A model generated the notes under the pieces. The model saw only the letters and a program-made list of their open reading frames with translations. It had not been told where the DNA came from and did not search any database. Shown piece after piece: positions 18,337 through 19,076 of a stretch of 19,076 nucleotides of DNA. Within the stretch, counting starts at the first letter, position 1. Every line of letters starts with the position of its first letter. This stretch comes from JBBRUG01 sp038247995 (lineage in GTDB: Bacteria; Chloroflexota; Chloroflexia; Chloroflexales; Chloroflexaceae), in assembly GCA_038247995.1 (NCBI GenBank), contig JBBRUG010000082.1, positions 1 to 19,076 on the forward strand, read 5' to 3'. The position numbers and the translations under genes were made by a program.

Positions 18337-19076
18337 GGTCAAGCTCCAGAGCGAGAAGCGCGCTCAACTCGAAGGCGCGATCCACGCGATATGGACGATA
18401 CATCTCTTTGCCGATCCAGCACATCGTCTGATCATCGATACAAGGCCGATAGTGGTTCGCGAGGTAGTGATGGGCCTGAGTGAGGCTGGCTTCGACCCGC
18501 TGGTGGAAGGCCGCATGATGACGCAACGTACGTAAAGTCATTACACCATAGGCCGTCTCAATTGGTGTAGAATGTCCATTGGCGCCCCAGCCGCCATCGT
18601 TTTTTTGGTAGGCCAACAGCGTCTCAAATGCCAGATCGAGGCGCTCGGTATACTGCGGTACCGGCGCGAGCGACTGAACCACGTGCGAGGTAGTGTAAAG
18701 CCAGGAACTGTTCCACTTGTCGCCACTCCAGCGACCGTCGAGCGTCTGCCACTCGGCCAGGTATTCAAGATGCTGCTCAACAGGCGCACCGGCGACAACC
18801 AGGGTATGCGCCGCACGGGCGGTGGCCGAAAGCGACGACTGCAACTCGTGCTGCCAGGTGCAGAAGTGGCCATCTTTAGCATACCAGCGCAAGATGTCGA
18901 GATCAACCGGTTGTTCACGATGGGCCAGGAGGGTCAGGGCAGCGGCAGTGTCGTCGCCATCAGGATCAAAGTGATCGCTAAAGCTGTAGCCATTGGGTCG
19001 CAAGGCAGCCCGCGTGCTGCTGATCTGGGCGCGTACTTCGTCCGCAAATGCGTCGGCGTCGAGCAGGTCGGTCATC
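18314..19076 (-). CDS. Class II diterpene cyclase, C-terminal half (5'-truncated by the window)
   Basis: This terpene cyclase, of the squalene-hopene cyclase / copalyl diphosphate synthase superfamily, initiates cyclisation of geranylgeranyl diphosphate by protonation and leaves the diphosphate in place. Counted from the Met at 19075, the acid motif DxDD is Asp39-Gly-Asp41-Asp42 within FDPDGDDTAAA (bases 18950-18961). A DKWNSSWLYTTSHVV stretch (from residue 119) matches the DKW..S..Y.T.H block of class II cyclases, and a QW-type repeat QKNDGGWG lies at 157-164. About 210 residues follow DxDD, as in 500-residue family members, where DxDD is near the middle. The N-terminal domain should therefore continue beyond the window, and the Met at 19075 is probably internal. 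The downstream Rv3378c-like gene overlaps it, mirroring the known two-enzyme arrangement. Confidence 0.8.
   Translation of the reverse strand, partial: MTDLLDADAFADEVRAQISSTRAALRPNGYSFSDHFDPDGDDTAAALTLLAHREQPVDLDILRWYAKDGHFCTWQHELQSSLSATARAAHTLVVAGAPVEQHLEYLAEWQTLDGRWSGDKWNSSWLYTTSHVVQSLAPVPQYTERLDLAFETLLAYQKNDGGWGANGHSTPIETAYGVMTLRTLRHHAAFHQRVEASLTQAHHYLANHYRPCIDDQTMCWIGKEMYRPYRVDRAFELSALLALELDHVASDRV

Overview
The window is a dense bacterial stretch of moderately high GC. The most likely source is a member of the Chloroflexota, probably class Chloroflexia. This is an inference from three things: a 1229-residue RpoB with a long insertion, a roughly 1538-residue RpoC without the proteobacterial trigger-loop insert but with a large coiled-coil insert, and a terpene gene pair resembling one I know from Herpetosiphon. 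No rRNA, tRNA, CRISPR array or transposase was seen.

Layout. 1-1059 (minus): PLP-dependent class V aminotransferase-fold enzyme, cut by the left edge, whose ATG is out of frame by one base at a G8/C8 run. 1181-1266: tandem array of an 8-bp unit. 1265-2098 (minus): alpha/beta hydrolase with an extended -10 promoter so close to its ATG that the mRNA would be nearly leaderless. 2099-2527: divergent regulatory region with a near-consensus promoter (TTGACA-17-TATTAT) and a structured rpoB leader of about 290 nt that contains a terminator-like hairpin. 2528-10917: rpoB and rpoC, separated by a long hairpin and followed by a terminator hairpin.

11055-14954 (plus): a histidine-biosynthesis cluster, hisC - hisN-type phosphatase - MazG-like pyrophosphohydrolase - hisB, with a PrsW-like membrane protease coupled by a one-base overlap to hisB. 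Two copies of a 29-bp repeat each begin five bases after the stop codons of hisC and hisN. 14961-15584 (minus): unknown helical protein. 15585-15866: divergent spacer with a candidate promoter and a hairpin. 15867-16352 (plus): coiled-coil plus zinc-ribbon protein, ending at a bidirectional terminator.

16456-19076 (minus): a probable operon. In transcription order it holds the C-terminal half of a class II diterpene cyclase (DxDD and DKW motifs, start outside the window), a cis-prenyltransferase-fold diterpene synthase resembling mycobacterial Rv3378c and Herpetosiphon Haur_2146, and a membrane protein with an RsbR-like STAS domain. The first two genes overlap by 23 bases and would plausibly turn geranylgeranyl diphosphate into a bicyclic diterpene alcohol. 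The second lacks the aspartate expected just before its GTRR motif. This pair is the most interesting biology in the window.
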